This document shows, in pieces, positions 46,874 to 56,245 of a DNA stretch of 64,000 bases (positions are counted from its first letter, which is position 1; each line of letters starts with the position of its first letter). The translations under genes and the position numbers were made by a program. Below the pieces are notes generated by a model. It saw only the letters and a program-made list of their open reading frames with translations. It had not been told where the DNA came from and ran no database searches. The stretch is from an uncultured Alphaproteobacteria bacterium. GTDB lineage: Bacteria; Pseudomonadota; Alphaproteobacteria; Caulobacterales; Caulobacteraceae. The stretch spans positions 124,001-188,000 of the forward strand of contig CALETE010000081.1 of NCBI GenBank assembly GCA_937920085.1. The letters run 5' to 3'.

Positions 46874-49825
46874 TTAGAAGCGCGCGCGAAGGCCGACGAA
46901 GTAACGGCGACCGAGAACGTCGTAGGTCGACGGATCGGTGTTAGCTTCGATCTGCGATGCGTAGAGCGGCGGCTGCTTGTCGGCGACATTGTTCACGCCT
47001 GCACGGACTTCGAACATGTCGTTGATCTTCCAGCTGCCATCGATGTCATAGTAGCTGTAGTTCGGAGCTGCTTGGCCGCTTGCATAGAAGTCGTCGACCT
47101 TGCTGATGAGCCTCCAGCGCGCACCAAAGTCGAAGTCCTTCACAGCCCAACGGACGTTGGTCATCGTCTTCCAGTGGCTGTAGTTGGAGCCAAGGCTGTT
47201 GCCGATGGTACCAGCGCGGTGGTCGATATTGCCGCCTGGGATGTTTTGAACATCCATCTTCAAGAGGTAGGTCCCCGACACGTTGGTCGAGATCCGGCCC
47301 CAATCATCGTTCAGGCCGATCGCGCCAAGGCCAAAGCCCCAGTCGATCTGGAAGTCGATGCCGTCGGTGTCAATTGAACCGAGGTTGGCATTGGTCGACT
47401 TTGCGTCAACGACTTCACCCGTGGCCGGGTCACGACGGAGCAACTGGCAGAACAGGTTCGAAGCCGAGAAGGTCGGGTTCGAGGGTGCGCCCTGCGGGTT
47501 GTTGAAGCAGTAGGCCAAGGAGGTTGCGGCGTTGATCGTGCCGACCGCGTCTTCGATCTTGATGTGGTAGTAGTCAACCGAGGCCGACAGACGCTCCAGA
47601 ATTGGCGCTTCGAAGTGCGGCTGGAAGACGAGACCGGCGGTCACGCTGGTAGCCGATTCTTGCATCAGGTCTGGGTTGCCGCCGGTGGTCGACTGCACTT
47701 GGCTGTTTGCATAGGTGAAGGAGTCGATGGTCACCGAAGGCACGCCTTGCGCCAGGCACAAGGCACGGACGGCCGCGGCATTCGCGCCCTTACGATAGGC
47801 CCCACGAACGTCGCAGGGATCCCCAGAACCAACGCCGCCTGCCGGACCAATGGTCGGGAAGCTCTGGCCCTGTGGGGCGTAGAGTTCGCCAACGCTCGGA
47901 GCGCGGATCGCCTTGGAGTAACCACCGCGAACCGACACAGCGTCAATGATCTGCCAGGTGCCATTGGCACTGTAGGTCGAAACGCCGCCGATCGTGTTGT
48001 AGTCCGAATAGCGGTACTTCAGGTTCAGGCTAGCCAATTGGATCAGGGGCAGATCCTTCAGGACCGGGATTTCTGCCTCGGCGAACACTTCATAAACGTC
48101 CGTGGAACCGCGGAGCGGGTTCTGGGCGTTGAAGCCAACCACGCCAGGAGCATCCTGGGCGATCGGAGAGGTCGAGGTGTCACGGGTGGACAACACAGAG
48201 TCCGGAATGAAGTTGTAGGCGTTCCGGATGTAGTCAGCACCAACGGCGGTCTTCAGAGCACCAGCTGGGAGCTGGAAAGCCGTACCGACCGCGCTGATTT
48301 CAGCCAGACGCTGATCGAAGGTGGTCGAGTTCTTGGTCACGCGGCTGATGTAAGCCGCGCAAGCCGCTGAAATCGGATTGGTGCCGAAGGGGTTGTAGCC
48401 GCCCGAGCAGATGGACTTACCGCCGTCGGCGGCTTCCAGCAGGGTGCGAACCGCGGCGTGCGAGATATTCCCGAACTGGGTTTCAAGACGCTTCTCACGG
48501 CCATCAGCGATGAAGGCATCAAAGGTCCAGTCGCCGGCAATCTTGCCCTTCACGCCGGCCAGCATCTGAGTGACGGTGTAGTCGCTGAGCGAACGGCGGC
48601 CGCCGACTTCCGAGAAGCGCTTCCGGAACAGGAAGGGTGCGGTCGGGTTCGGGCGGGAAGCCAGCAGGGTCTGCAGGTCACCCGGAACAAAGGGGTTGTT
48701 GTAGGGAACCAGGAAGCCCGTATTGCCGGTGGCCGGGTTCGACGCCGCAGGCGACGGAGCCAGAAGCGCGCCAGACTGATAGCTCACATAGTTGAACTGA
48801 GCATAGGCCTTCGCAGTATCGAGCAGGTCATGCTCAACCCGGGCGAAGGCGTTATAGCGCTCAAGCGGCACAACCATGTTGTTCAGAGCGCCGGTATTGT
48901 AGGTCCCCAAGGTTGGGATGGTCTTGTAGTCAATGGTGGTCGGGCCCTTATAGTTGTTCGCATTCTGGAACAGGGTGCCATCATTGTTGAAGCCCAGACG
49001 GGTCGTCGTGCGGCTGACGGTGCCAGCTGGCTTGCCGTACTTGGCGAAAACCGCATCCATCGCTGCCTGGGTCGGCGCGTTGGTGGCGATGGTGTCGTAC
49101 GCGCCCATCGGCGTCGTCGAAGATGCGCCAGACACGGCGGCGAAGTCACGGGAACCGTTCAGGATGTTGCCGCGATTAGAGAAGCCCAACGACATGACGG
49201 CATTGCCGGCACCGCCGTCGAAGTCGCCGCCCATAAGGACGGAAACGTTTTCGGTTTCACCGTCGTGCTTGTTGGTGATGCCGTACTGGGTGTCGACTTC
49301 AATGCCATTGAAGTGCTTCTTCAGGCGGAAGTTGACGACGCCGGCGATGGCGTCCGAACCGTAGGTGGAGGATTCACCACCGGTCACGACTTCGACGCTT
49401 TCAACCAGGCCCGGAGGAATGGTGTTCAGGTCGACCGTGCCGTCAGAGTTGGACGGCGGAATGCGACGGCCGTCCATCAGGACGAGTGTGCGGTTGGTGC
49501 CGAGGCCGCGCAGTTCGACGTTGGCCTGACCAGAACCACCGGGGTTGTTCGACGTAGACGTCACCGACGGCACGAACTGGGGCAGTTCGTTCAGAAGGGT
49601 TTCAACGGTGACCACACCGGAATTCTTCAGGGCTTCAGCGCCCACGGTCACGATCGGCGTGTTCGACTTGTAATCCTGGCGCGCAATGCGCGAGCCGGTG
49701 ACGATGACTTCATCGACTTCCTTCACGCCCTTGTCGGCGGCGAAGGCGGTGCTCGGAACGGCGGCGAACATCACCAGACCGGTCAGAACGGACGTCGCCA
49801 AAAGGCGTTCACGCGTCGTATTCAT
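46874..49825 (-). CDS. TonB-dependent receptor
   Basis: A 983-residue outer-membrane active transporter. Signal peptide MNTTRERLLATSVLTGLVMFAAVPSTAFA; TonB-box region VDEVIVTGSRI; plug domain with VELRGLGTNRTLVLMDGRRIPPS and ESVEVVTGGESSTYGSDAIAGVVNF; then a 22-strand-type barrel ending RYFVGLRARF. It belongs to the large Caulobacter-like carbohydrate/peptide receptor class. The divergent neighbours (ROK kinase, alpha-galactosidase) suggest that the ligand is an alpha-galactoside such as a raffinose-type sugar (inference). Start: ATG 49825 downstream of GGAGG; the frame is open to 49906. Confidence 0.94.
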   Translation of the reverse strand: MNTTRERLLATSVLTGLVMFAAVPSTAFAADKGVKEVDEVIVTGSRIARQDYKSNTPIVTVGAEALKNSGVVTVETLLNELPQFVPSVTSTSNNPGGSGQANVELRGLGTNRTLVLMDGRRIPPSNSDGTVDLNTIPPGLVESVEVVTGGESSTYGSDAIAGVVNFRLKKHFNGIEVDTQYGITNKHDGETENVSVLMGGDFDGGAGNAVMSLGFSNRGNILNGSRDFAAVSGASSTTPMGAYDTIATNAPTQAAMDAVFAKYGKPAGTVSRTTTRLGFNNDGTLFQNANNYKGPTTIDYKTIPTLGTYNTGALNNMVVPLERYNAFARVEHDLLDTAKAYAQFNYVSYQSGALLAPSPAASNPATGNTGFLVPYNNPFVPGDLQTLLASRPNPTAPFLFRKRFSEVGGRRSLSDYTVTQMLAGVKGKIAGDWTFDAFIADGREKRLETQFGNISHAAVRTLLEAADGGKSICSGGYNPFGTNPISAACAAYISRVTKNSTTFDQRLAEISAVGTAFQLPAGALKTAVGADYIRNAYNFIPDSVLSTRDTSTSPIAQDAPGVVGFNAQNPLRGSTDVYEVFAEAEIPVLKDLPLIQLASLNLKYRYSDYNTIGGVSTYSANGTWQIIDAVSVRGGYSKAIRAPSVGELYAPQGQSFPTIGPAGGVGSGDPCDVRGAYRKGANAAAVRALCLAQGVPSVTIDSFTYANSQVQSTTGGNPDLMQESATSVTAGLVFQPHFEAPILERLSASVDYYHIKIEDAVGTINAATSLAYCFNNPQGAPSNPTFSASNLFCQLLRRDPATGEVVDAKSTNANLGSIDTDGIDFQIDWGFGLGAIGLNDDWGRISTNVSGTYLLKMDVQNIPGGNIDHRAGTIGNSLGSNYSHWKTMTNVRWAVKDFDFGARWRLISKVDDFYASGQAAPNYSYYDIDGSWKINDMFEVRAGVNNVADKQPPLYASQIEANTDPSTYDVLGRRYFVGLRARF

Positions 49826-50079
49826 GTTCAAGATTTTATCCTCCAGCATGCGAAGCCCCCCAAAAGAGCACGCCCTGCAAACAATGTGAGTCACCTGCCG
49901 CATCACGACATGGATGGCCGGTTTCTAGGCAAGGGACCTCAGCCCGACAACTAACATTACTGAATTATGAACCGGTTGGCGCCTTATTGTCTCATTTTAG
50001 TCACATGCCGAGACCTCCTGGCGAGGCCAATGCCGGGGTGCTAAACCTGGGTTGCCCGCGCACGCTCTAGGAGAGGCCC

Positions 50080-50637
50080 ATGTCGAAACAGCGAAATATC
50101 GCCCTGACCCTTGGGGTCGTTTCAGTCTTCGCCTTTGGCGCGATCGCCTCGAGCCCTGCGGCGACCTCCGTCACCACAGCCCTTCAAAAAGTTATTGCCT
50201 GCCATAGCCAGTCGAACGATCAACAACGGCTCGCCTGTTATGATAGCGCCGTATCAGAACTGATGTCCGGCACCCCGGCGGGTTCAAACGCCGCATCTGC
50301 CCCTGACGATGTGATTGTAATTTCGAAAGAACAGGCTCGCTCGGCCCGCCGTCAGGCCTTCGGATTTGACCTATCTGCCCTGTCGATTTTTGATCACGAC
50401 GAGAAGCCTGAAGTCATCGATAAAATCTCAGTGACCGTTGTTCGGGCCTATCAGTCGGGAACCGGGCGCTGGATTATCGACCTGGATAACGGCTCCACCT
50501 GGGAGCAGACCGATGACGAGCGAGTTTGGAAAGGCCCAACAAAGGGTTCCAAGGCTGATGTGCGTAAGGCCTCCATGGGCAGCTATTTCATTAACCTGGA
50601 CGGCCAAAGGGCGATCCGTGCCCGCCGGGTCAAATAG
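50080..50637 (+). CDS. Exported hypothetical protein, 185 aa
   Basis: I do not recognise a named family. The N-terminus is a signal-like segment (IALTLGVVSVFAFGAIASSPAA). Next comes a short Cys pair region, VIACHSQSNDQQRLACYDSAVSEL, a pattern seen in several exported alphaproteobacterial proteins. The C-terminal half is beta-like with WIIDLDNGSTWEQTDDERVW. Preceded by TAGGAGAGG and only 21 bases before the ROK kinase gene, so probably co-transcribed with it. Confidence 0.75.
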   Translation: MSKQRNIALTLGVVSVFAFGAIASSPAATSVTTALQKVIACHSQSNDQQRLACYDSAVSELMSGTPAGSNAASAPDDVIVISKEQARSARRQAFGFDLSALSIFDHDEKPEVIDKISVTVVRAYQSGTGRWIIDLDNGSTWEQTDDERVWKGPTKGSKADVRKASMGSYFINLDGQRAIRARRVK

Positions 50638-50658
50638 CCGGATTATAGAGGACAAATC

Positions 50659-51564
50659 GTGACCGGCGGATCCGGCCTTTATGGGTGCATTGAGGCAGGT
50701 GGGACCAAGTTTGTGGTCGGCATTGTCGATCGCGACCGGGTCGTTTTAGATCGCGCAAGATTTGCCACAACCACCCCCGAAGAAACCCTGGGGGCTGTAG
50801 AGCGGTGGCTGGTCCAAGCTCAGCAGAAATTCGGCGCCCTGAGCGCCCTTGGCATAGCCAGTTTCGGGCCCATCGAGCTCAATCGAGGTTCAGAAACCTG
50901 GGGCTACATCACCGAGACGCCCAAGCCTGGTTGGCGCGGAACGAATTTTGGCCAGAGGTTCCAGACGAAATTTGGCCTACCCGTTGGGTTTGATACCGAT
51001 GTGAATGGCGCAGCCTTGGCTGAGGCCCGCTGGGGCGCGGGTCGGGCCCAGGCCGTGAGTGCTTACATCACGGTCGGGACTGGAATTGGTGGTGGAGTCA
51101 TTTTGGGTGGCACCCCTCATCATGGCCTTAGCCATCCCGAAATGGGGCATTTGCGCCCCCCAAGACATGTCCATGACCAAGACTTTCCCGGTAGCTGTCC
51201 CTTTCACCGGGACTGCTATGAGGGTTTGATCAGCGGCCCCGCCATTGAGGCGCGGTGGGGTGTCTCCCTATCCCAACTGCCCTCTGACCATCCGGCGCAT
51301 GAGATTGTCGCCTGGTATCTAGGCCATCTGACCATCGCCCTGCAGGGCATTTTGGAGCCGGGTCGGATCATTATGGGCGGCGGCGTCATGGAGACCCCGG
51401 GCCTCTTGAGCAGGGTTCAAAAGGCAGCAACCCTGCTCGGCAGCGGATATTTCAGGGGCAAGCCAGACGAGATCATCGTCGCCCCCGAACTGGGGGATCA
51501 AATTGGTCTCCTCGCCGGCCTCGCCCTGGCCATGGATGCTTTTGGAGAGCCCTCATCGGTCTGA
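50659..51564 (+). CDS. ROK-family sugar kinase (fructokinase-like)
   Basis: A 301-residue ATP-dependent hexokinase of the ROK family. Phosphate-binding start GCIEAGGTKFVVGIVD; catalytic Asp114 in DTDVNGAALAEARWGAG; VGTGIGGGVILGG; and the zinc site HPEMGHLRPPRH..CPFHRDCYEG, where the spacing is that of bacterial fructokinases of the ScrK/GmuE type. Start: GTG 50659 after GAGGAC. With the neighbouring alpha-galactosidase and TonB receptor it could phosphorylate fructose released from raffinose-like sugars (inference). Confidence 0.9.
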   Translation: MTGGSGLYGCIEAGGTKFVVGIVDRDRVVLDRARFATTTPEETLGAVERWLVQAQQKFGALSALGIASFGPIELNRGSETWGYITETPKPGWRGTNFGQRFQTKFGLPVGFDTDVNGAALAEARWGAGRAQAVSAYITVGTGIGGGVILGGTPHHGLSHPEMGHLRPPRHVHDQDFPGSCPFHRDCYEGLISGPAIEARWGVSLSQLPSDHPAHEIVAWYLGHLTIALQGILEPGRIIMGGGVMETPGLLSRVQKAATLLGSGYFRGKPDEIIVAPELGDQIGLLAGLALAMDAFGEPSSV

Positions 51565-51599
51565 AAGACTTTCAAACTCGGAGCCAGAGGCATTCGCCC

Positions 51600-53747
51600 C
51601 TAGCTGAGGCGGTCCAGGGTTCTGACCCGATAGATCTGACAGGTTTCTGCCTTTCTTGACGGGAGGGGCAGGCCTTGGTGCGCAAGCCAGGCACCATGCA
51701 GGACAACCCCCTCCGAGCGATAGTCGTCAAAGACTTGAGCAGCCGCAGCATTGAGGCTCGGACGGGCACGGACCTCCTCAACCCGATAAACCTTGTCCTC
51801 ATCGACCATGGGCAGGCGCAAGTTTGAGGGCCACTTCTGGGTCATGGGCCCAAGGCGATAGACAAAAATCAGCAGGTCTTCCGCCTGCCCATGGGCCTGC
51901 CAAAGGAGCGAGTCATCTCCCTCCCCCAGCCAAACCTGACCGTGGTGCAGCTGATCGCGGAGCGCCTTATAAAGGGTAATCCATCCCTTGAGCGTTTCCG
52001 ACTCCGCGAAGCTTAACTGGCGCAGGTCAAGCTCAACGCCGAAGTGGCCGGGCAGGGCGACGGCGGCGCGAAAGTTCATGGACTGGCTGCGGCCTGTGGA
52101 GTGGGCCGGCGACGCCCCGACATGCGCGCCCATCACTTCGGGGGGGAAGAACTGCAGAAAGCCCCGCTGAATCGCCACCCTGGAGATGGCGTCGATACAG
52201 TCGCTGGTCCAAACCCTGTGGGTATGCTGCAGGACCCCTGCATCAATCCGTCCGCCACCCCCGGCGCAGGCTTCGATATCGACCTTCGGCCAGCCTTGCC
52301 GGATCTGGTCCATGAGGGCATAGGCCGCCTGAGTTTGTCGGCGATAGGCTGGCCGACCAAGGGATCCTGCCGTAGTCAAATCGCGGTTATGGTCCCATTT
52401 CAGATAGGCGATCGGCAGGGCATCCAGAAGAGCACCGATCTTATCTAACAGGTAGGCGCTGACCTCAGGCCGGGTCAGGTCCAGCACCAGCTGATTGCGG
52501 GCGGTCAGCAAGGGACGGTCGGCAATCTGAAGGGCCCAATCTGGATGGGCGCGAAACAGCTCGCTGTCAGGATTGATCATTTCAGGCTCGACCCAGAGGC
52601 CGAAGTCCATACCCAGGTCGTTGACGTGTTTGGCGAGGGGTCCCAAGCCCTCCGGGAACACCGAAAGATCAGTCCACCAGTCGCCAAGGCCCGCCCGATC
52701 GCTTCGGCGGCCTTGAAACCATCCATCATCCAGAACGAACCTTTCGATACCCGCATCAGCGGCGGCGGTGGCCATTTCGAAGAGCGCGGTAGGCTTGAGA
52801 TCGAAATAGACACCCTCCCAGGTATTTAGTCCGACGGGCCGGGGGCTCATCTCTGCACCAGGCCAGTTTAGCCGCGACCGAATGGCCTTATGGAAGCCCG
52901 CGGCAACGCCATTGAGGCCAGCCAAGGAGCAGGTCGCCAGGACTTCTGGAGTTTGCAGACTTTCACCCGGGCCCAGCCGCACCTCGCCGGGTGCCAGCCA
53001 TTCACCCAGCTGCCACTGGTAACGGCCATCCTCCAGCCATTCGATAAGCTGTGCATGATTGCCAGACCAAGCGAGCTGAGCGCCATAGGATAGGCCCGAA
53101 TGCGCATCGGCTGCAGGGGCTGAGGTCACAGCCCCCGGAAAGGCGTCATGGGAGGTCAGGCCCCGGCGGTTCTCACGTCGCCAAATCCCCTGCCCCAAGG
53201 CAGTCTCCTGCATGACAAATTCCGAGTTGTGCCGACCTGTATAGGATCTCACCTGCCTTGCTTGGCTAGGCAGGGGTAGAACCGCGGCGGCCAGCCATTG
53301 GACGTCCAATATCCCTGACCCGGTATTGGTCAGCTTGGTGGAGACCGTCAGGGTGTCGGTCTCAGGGTCTAAGCCAAGATCAATCTCCACCTCCAGGCTG
53401 GCCACAGAGTCGGCCATACGAACCCGAAGTGCGTGATCTTGCTTTTGCCAAATGACTTCGCAACCGGTCATGGCCTGGGCGAAGTCTTGCCCCTGGCGAT
53501 GGGCCAAGAGGGCGCTTGATCCAAACCAACCCACCCCAAAGGTCGGAAACAGGCTGAGGGGGACGTCTTCCTCCAAGGAAAAGGTCGGCGTGGCCCGGGC
53601 TGCGCGCAGGCTAAAATCTGGCAAGGCCCCCTCTGGAAGACGGGGCCCCCAATAGCGCCACAGGGGCGCTTCATGATCAGAAATCTCCAGAACCGCAGAG
53701 CAGTGGCGGCTCTTCAAATGGGCGTATCGCAGTGTCGCATTCGTCAT
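51600..53747 (-). CDS. Alpha-galactosidase, glycoside hydrolase family 36
   Basis: A 715-residue enzyme. The beta-sandwich N-terminal domain is followed by a TIM barrel with FVLDDGWFQGRR and GLWVEPEMINPDSEL; the nucleophile Asp452 lies in YLKWDHNRDL and the acid/base Asp516 in WTSDCIDAI. CAGGGGRIDAG is also diagnostic. No signal peptide, so the sugar is cleaved in the cytoplasm after uptake. ATG 53747 is used; a GTG four codons upstream is equally possible. Convergent with the ROK kinase gene. Confidence 0.94.
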   Translation of the reverse strand: MTNATLRYAHLKSRHCSAVLEISDHEAPLWRYWGPRLPEGALPDFSLRAARATPTFSLEEDVPLSLFPTFGVGWFGSSALLAHRQGQDFAQAMTGCEVIWQKQDHALRVRMADSVASLEVEIDLGLDPETDTLTVSTKLTNTGSGILDVQWLAAAVLPLPSQARQVRSYTGRHNSEFVMQETALGQGIWRRENRRGLTSHDAFPGAVTSAPAADAHSGLSYGAQLAWSGNHAQLIEWLEDGRYQWQLGEWLAPGEVRLGPGESLQTPEVLATCSLAGLNGVAAGFHKAIRSRLNWPGAEMSPRPVGLNTWEGVYFDLKPTALFEMATAAADAGIERFVLDDGWFQGRRSDRAGLGDWWTDLSVFPEGLGPLAKHVNDLGMDFGLWVEPEMINPDSELFRAHPDWALQIADRPLLTARNQLVLDLTRPEVSAYLLDKIGALLDALPIAYLKWDHNRDLTTAGSLGRPAYRRQTQAAYALMDQIRQGWPKVDIEACAGGGGRIDAGVLQHTHRVWTSDCIDAISRVAIQRGFLQFFPPEVMGAHVGASPAHSTGRSQSMNFRAAVALPGHFGVELDLRQLSFAESETLKGWITLYKALRDQLHHGQVWLGEGDDSLLWQAHGQAEDLLIFVYRLGPMTQKWPSNLRLPMVDEDKVYRVEEVRARPSLNAAAAQVFDDYRSEGVVLHGAWLAHQGLPLPSRKAETCQIYRVRTLDRLS

Positions 53748-53954
53748 GGCCGAGGTCACAATCGCCTACTTGCTCACGCACCCAAAGTACGGAGATCGCA
53801 CCCTTAAGAATGGAGGAACTGAGAGGCATGAAAAAGCCCCAAGGTGCAGATAACGATGGGAGCTCGACATTCCTTCACCCGAAACCGCCTACGTCCCAGC
53901 GTTTGGCGATCCCAGCCCATTGCGCCATTAAGTGGCAGGCTCCCTTGCAAAAAC

Positions 53955-54488
53955 CTAGGTTTTAGGCCGGCGCTTCAAGGGGTGTTTTGCATAGCGTTTT
54001 TGACGGAAATCTTCCTGTCGCCGCGCCCTTTCGGCTGCATAGGCTGGCAAAATCTCCACGGTCAGGTCGCTATAGTCGACGGGCTCGCTGCAGGTGAGGC
54101 AGGTCGAGCCCAGTCCAGCGGGGCCGCCACAGCCGATGTGATGAAAGTGAACGGCTTCTTCCAGATCGGCCGATTTGCACCAGGTTTCACCATAGGCACG
54201 TATGGCACCCATCACGGCGACCAGGGCCCGCCCCTTCTCCGTCAGGATGAACTCAAATCGCCCGTAGCTCGGATTATAGAGTTGGCGCAAAATAACGCCC
54301 TCCGCTTCGAGCTTGCGGAGGCGCGCGTTCAACATGATCGAGGTAATCCCCAACTGCGCCTCAATCTCATCGAACCGTCCGCGGGCGATGAAAATCTCGT
54401 TCAGGATCTGCAGCGTCCACCTTTCCCCGAGAAGGTGCTGCACAATGGCAATCGGACATAAGGTTACGTCAGGTTGAGAGACAGCCAT
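53955..54488 (-). CDS. HxlR-family winged-helix regulator
   Basis: A 177-residue transcription factor. The HxlR start CPIAIVQHLLGERWTLQILNEIFIARGRFDEIEAQLGITSIMLNARLRKLEAEGVI is complete, including the N-terminal Cys (C11) used as redox sensor in several members. The C-terminus adds a Cys-rich tail (HHIGCGGPAGLGSTCLTCSEPVDY), possibly a zinc or redox site. The target is unknown; the divergent neighbour is the exported protein at 54692. The stop codon lies in a 14-bp palindrome (53950-53963). Confidence 0.88.
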   Translation of the reverse strand: MAVSQPDVTLCPIAIVQHLLGERWTLQILNEIFIARGRFDEIEAQLGITSIMLNARLRKLEAEGVILRQLYNPSYGRFEFILTEKGRALVAVMGAIRAYGETWCKSADLEEAVHFHHIGCGGPAGLGSTCLTCSEPVDYSDLTVEILPAYAAERARRQEDFRQKRYAKHPLKRRPKT

Positions 54489-54691
54489 CTTGTTCGCGCT
54501 CGCTTATGGATACCCGGGGTCGATTCATGCCGATCTCAGATTGAAATTAAGGTGCGCTGTTTTGTCGCAGTCGTAAACGGTACTCGCGATAAAGTTTTGC
54601 AATTTTGTAGTCAGAGGCGCGATCTGCCGCGCCTATGGACAGGACTATCCGTCTAGGCGAGGGTCCCCCTTCCCCAGATCGAGATGTGCCC

Positions 54692-55432
54692 ATGAAAATC
54701 GCAATCCTTGCCCTGACCCTTTCCTTGGCTTGGGTACCCTCCCTGGCCCAGCCCACCCATGTCATGGTGCGGGCTCAAGCCCTGGATGCCAAGTTCATCG
54801 GCGACCATACCGGCGGGGCCGACATCACCCTGACCGACACCCGCACAGGCCGTATCCTTGCCAAGGGGCGAACCGCGGGTGGGACCGGGGATACAGGTCG
54901 GATCATGAAAGCACCCCATAGCCGCAGTGGGGGCTTGTCTGACGCCCAAACCGCTGGATTTGACGCTGTTATCGATATCAAAGGCCCAACCCTGGTGCGC
55001 GCAGAGGGCATTGGTCCCCTAGGTCGGCCCGGTTCAGTGATTCATGTAACCTCGACGGCCTGGGTCTATCCCGGACAGGATATTGCCGGGGATGGATGGA
55101 TTCTGACCTTCCCAGGTCTTGTGGTCGAACCAAAGGCGGCGCAGGGCACCGACGGAACTGTGGAAGTGTCAGCTAATGTGACCCTGATGTGCGGCTGCCC
55201 CATTGAGCCCGGCGGCATCTGGGACGCCGCCAATTATGCGGTGGAGGCATCCCTTGTCCAAGGCAGCAAAATCTTGGCCACGACACCCCTGGCCTATGCA
55301 GGCAGGACCAGCCAATTTTTCGGGCATTTCACCGCCCAGCCGCCAGGACACTACACCCTTAGGGTGATCGCCAAGGATCGAACGACGATCAATGCCGGAA
55401 CCGTCGATACACCCTTGACCCTTAAGCCTTAG
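54692..55432 (+). CDS. Exported hypothetical protein, 246 aa
   Basis: I do not recognise a named family. Signal peptide MKIAILALTLSLAWVPSLAQ. The mature protein is beta-rich, perhaps two immunoglobulin-like domains (VRAQALDAKFIGDHTGGADITLTDTRTG; VEVSANVTLMCGCPIEPGG..; HYTLRVIAKDRTTIN). A close Cys pair (MCGCP) could bind metal or form a vicinal disulfide. ATG 54692 is chosen for the signal peptide. The 3' end overlaps the convergent phnX by 11 bases. Confidence 0.72.
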   Translation: MKIAILALTLSLAWVPSLAQPTHVMVRAQALDAKFIGDHTGGADITLTDTRTGRILAKGRTAGGTGDTGRIMKAPHSRSGGLSDAQTAGFDAVIDIKGPTLVRAEGIGPLGRPGSVIHVTSTAWVYPGQDIAGDGWILTFPGLVVEPKAAQGTDGTVEVSANVTLMCGCPIEPGGIWDAANYAVEASLVQGSKILATTPLAYAGRTSQFFGHFTAQPPGHYTLRVIAKDRTTINAGTVDTPLTLKP

Positions 55433-56234
55433 CGGCGCGGGGCTCGGCCTGCCCCGACAAAACGGGAAGCAGGTCGGCGATGGAATCTACGACCAGGTCA
55501 GCACCGGCCATGAGCATGCTCTCAGCCACCGCGCCCAGACGCTGCTCACGCGCGTCATGGGGCAAGGCCATCAGATCCTCACGGCTCATGCCCATACCAT
55601 TTCCAGAGGCGGCCAATCCGATGGTGTAGCAGCCGGCCGCACGGCCTTCAGCCACGCCAGCCTCGGCGTCGTCCACCTTCAAGACGCGGGACAACGGCCA
55701 AACGCCCAGCTCGGCACAAGCCTTGTAGATCATCAGCGGCGTTGGCCGACCCTTCGGCGTTTCGCCTGAACATACCAGGTGCTCAGGCGCATATCCCTGG
55801 TCTGCGGCAGCGATAATGACCGCCTCCATCATCTCGCGGGTATAGCCCGTCGAAGATGCCACACGCAGTCCGGCATGTCGTAGGGCCTGCGCCGTCTCAG
55901 CGGCACCAGGGATGAGTTCTGATGCCTCTGCTGCCGCCTTGCGCATTAGGGGCTCAAGGTCCTTCATGATCGCAGCCACGTCAGCATCTCCCGCCGATGC
56001 GCCGTGGGCTGCGTGCCATGCCTGATCGACCTCTGGTCGCGCCAGAAGGGCGCGGACATGTTCAATCTTGGCCATACCCATGTCTGCCCGCGCGGCCGCC
56101 TCTGAAATCTGGACACCCTGCAGCTTGAAGGCTTCCAGAAGGGCTGCCACAGGCGCGCGGCAGCCGAAATCGACCATGGTTCCTGCCCAGTCAAAGATGA
56201 CCAGATCAAAATCGCTGAGGGTCGGACGGGGCAT
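55422..56234 (-). CDS. phnX: Phosphonoacetaldehyde hydrolase (phosphonatase)
   Basis: A 270-residue HAD-family enzyme that cleaves the C-P bond of phosphonoacetaldehyde to acetaldehyde and phosphate. Nucleophile Asp15 in IFDWAGTMVDFG; Schiff-base Lys56 in MGMAKIEHVRA, the feature that separates PhnX from other HAD proteins; ASSTGYTREMM; and VLKVDDAEAGVAEG. It is 11 bases downstream of the FAD oxidoreductase gene on the same strand, so they form an operon. No phnW transaminase is present in the window. Confidence 0.94.
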   Translation of the reverse strand: MPRPTLSDFDLVIFDWAGTMVDFGCRAPVAALLEAFKLQGVQISEAAARADMGMAKIEHVRALLARPEVDQAWHAAHGASAGDADVAAIMKDLEPLMRKAAAEASELIPGAAETAQALRHAGLRVASSTGYTREMMEAVIIAAADQGYAPEHLVCSGETPKGRPTPLMIYKACAELGVWPLSRVLKVDDAEAGVAEGRAAGCYTIGLAASGNGMGMSREDLMALPHDAREQRLGAVAESMLMAGADLVVDSIADLLPVLSGQAEPRAAKA

Positions 56235-56245
56235 TGACTGGTCTC

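Noticed and set aside
48458..49954. 498-codon ORF on the + strand
   Set aside because: Antisense to the TonB receptor, whose plug and barrel motifs are unmistakable; the antisense translation has no family features.
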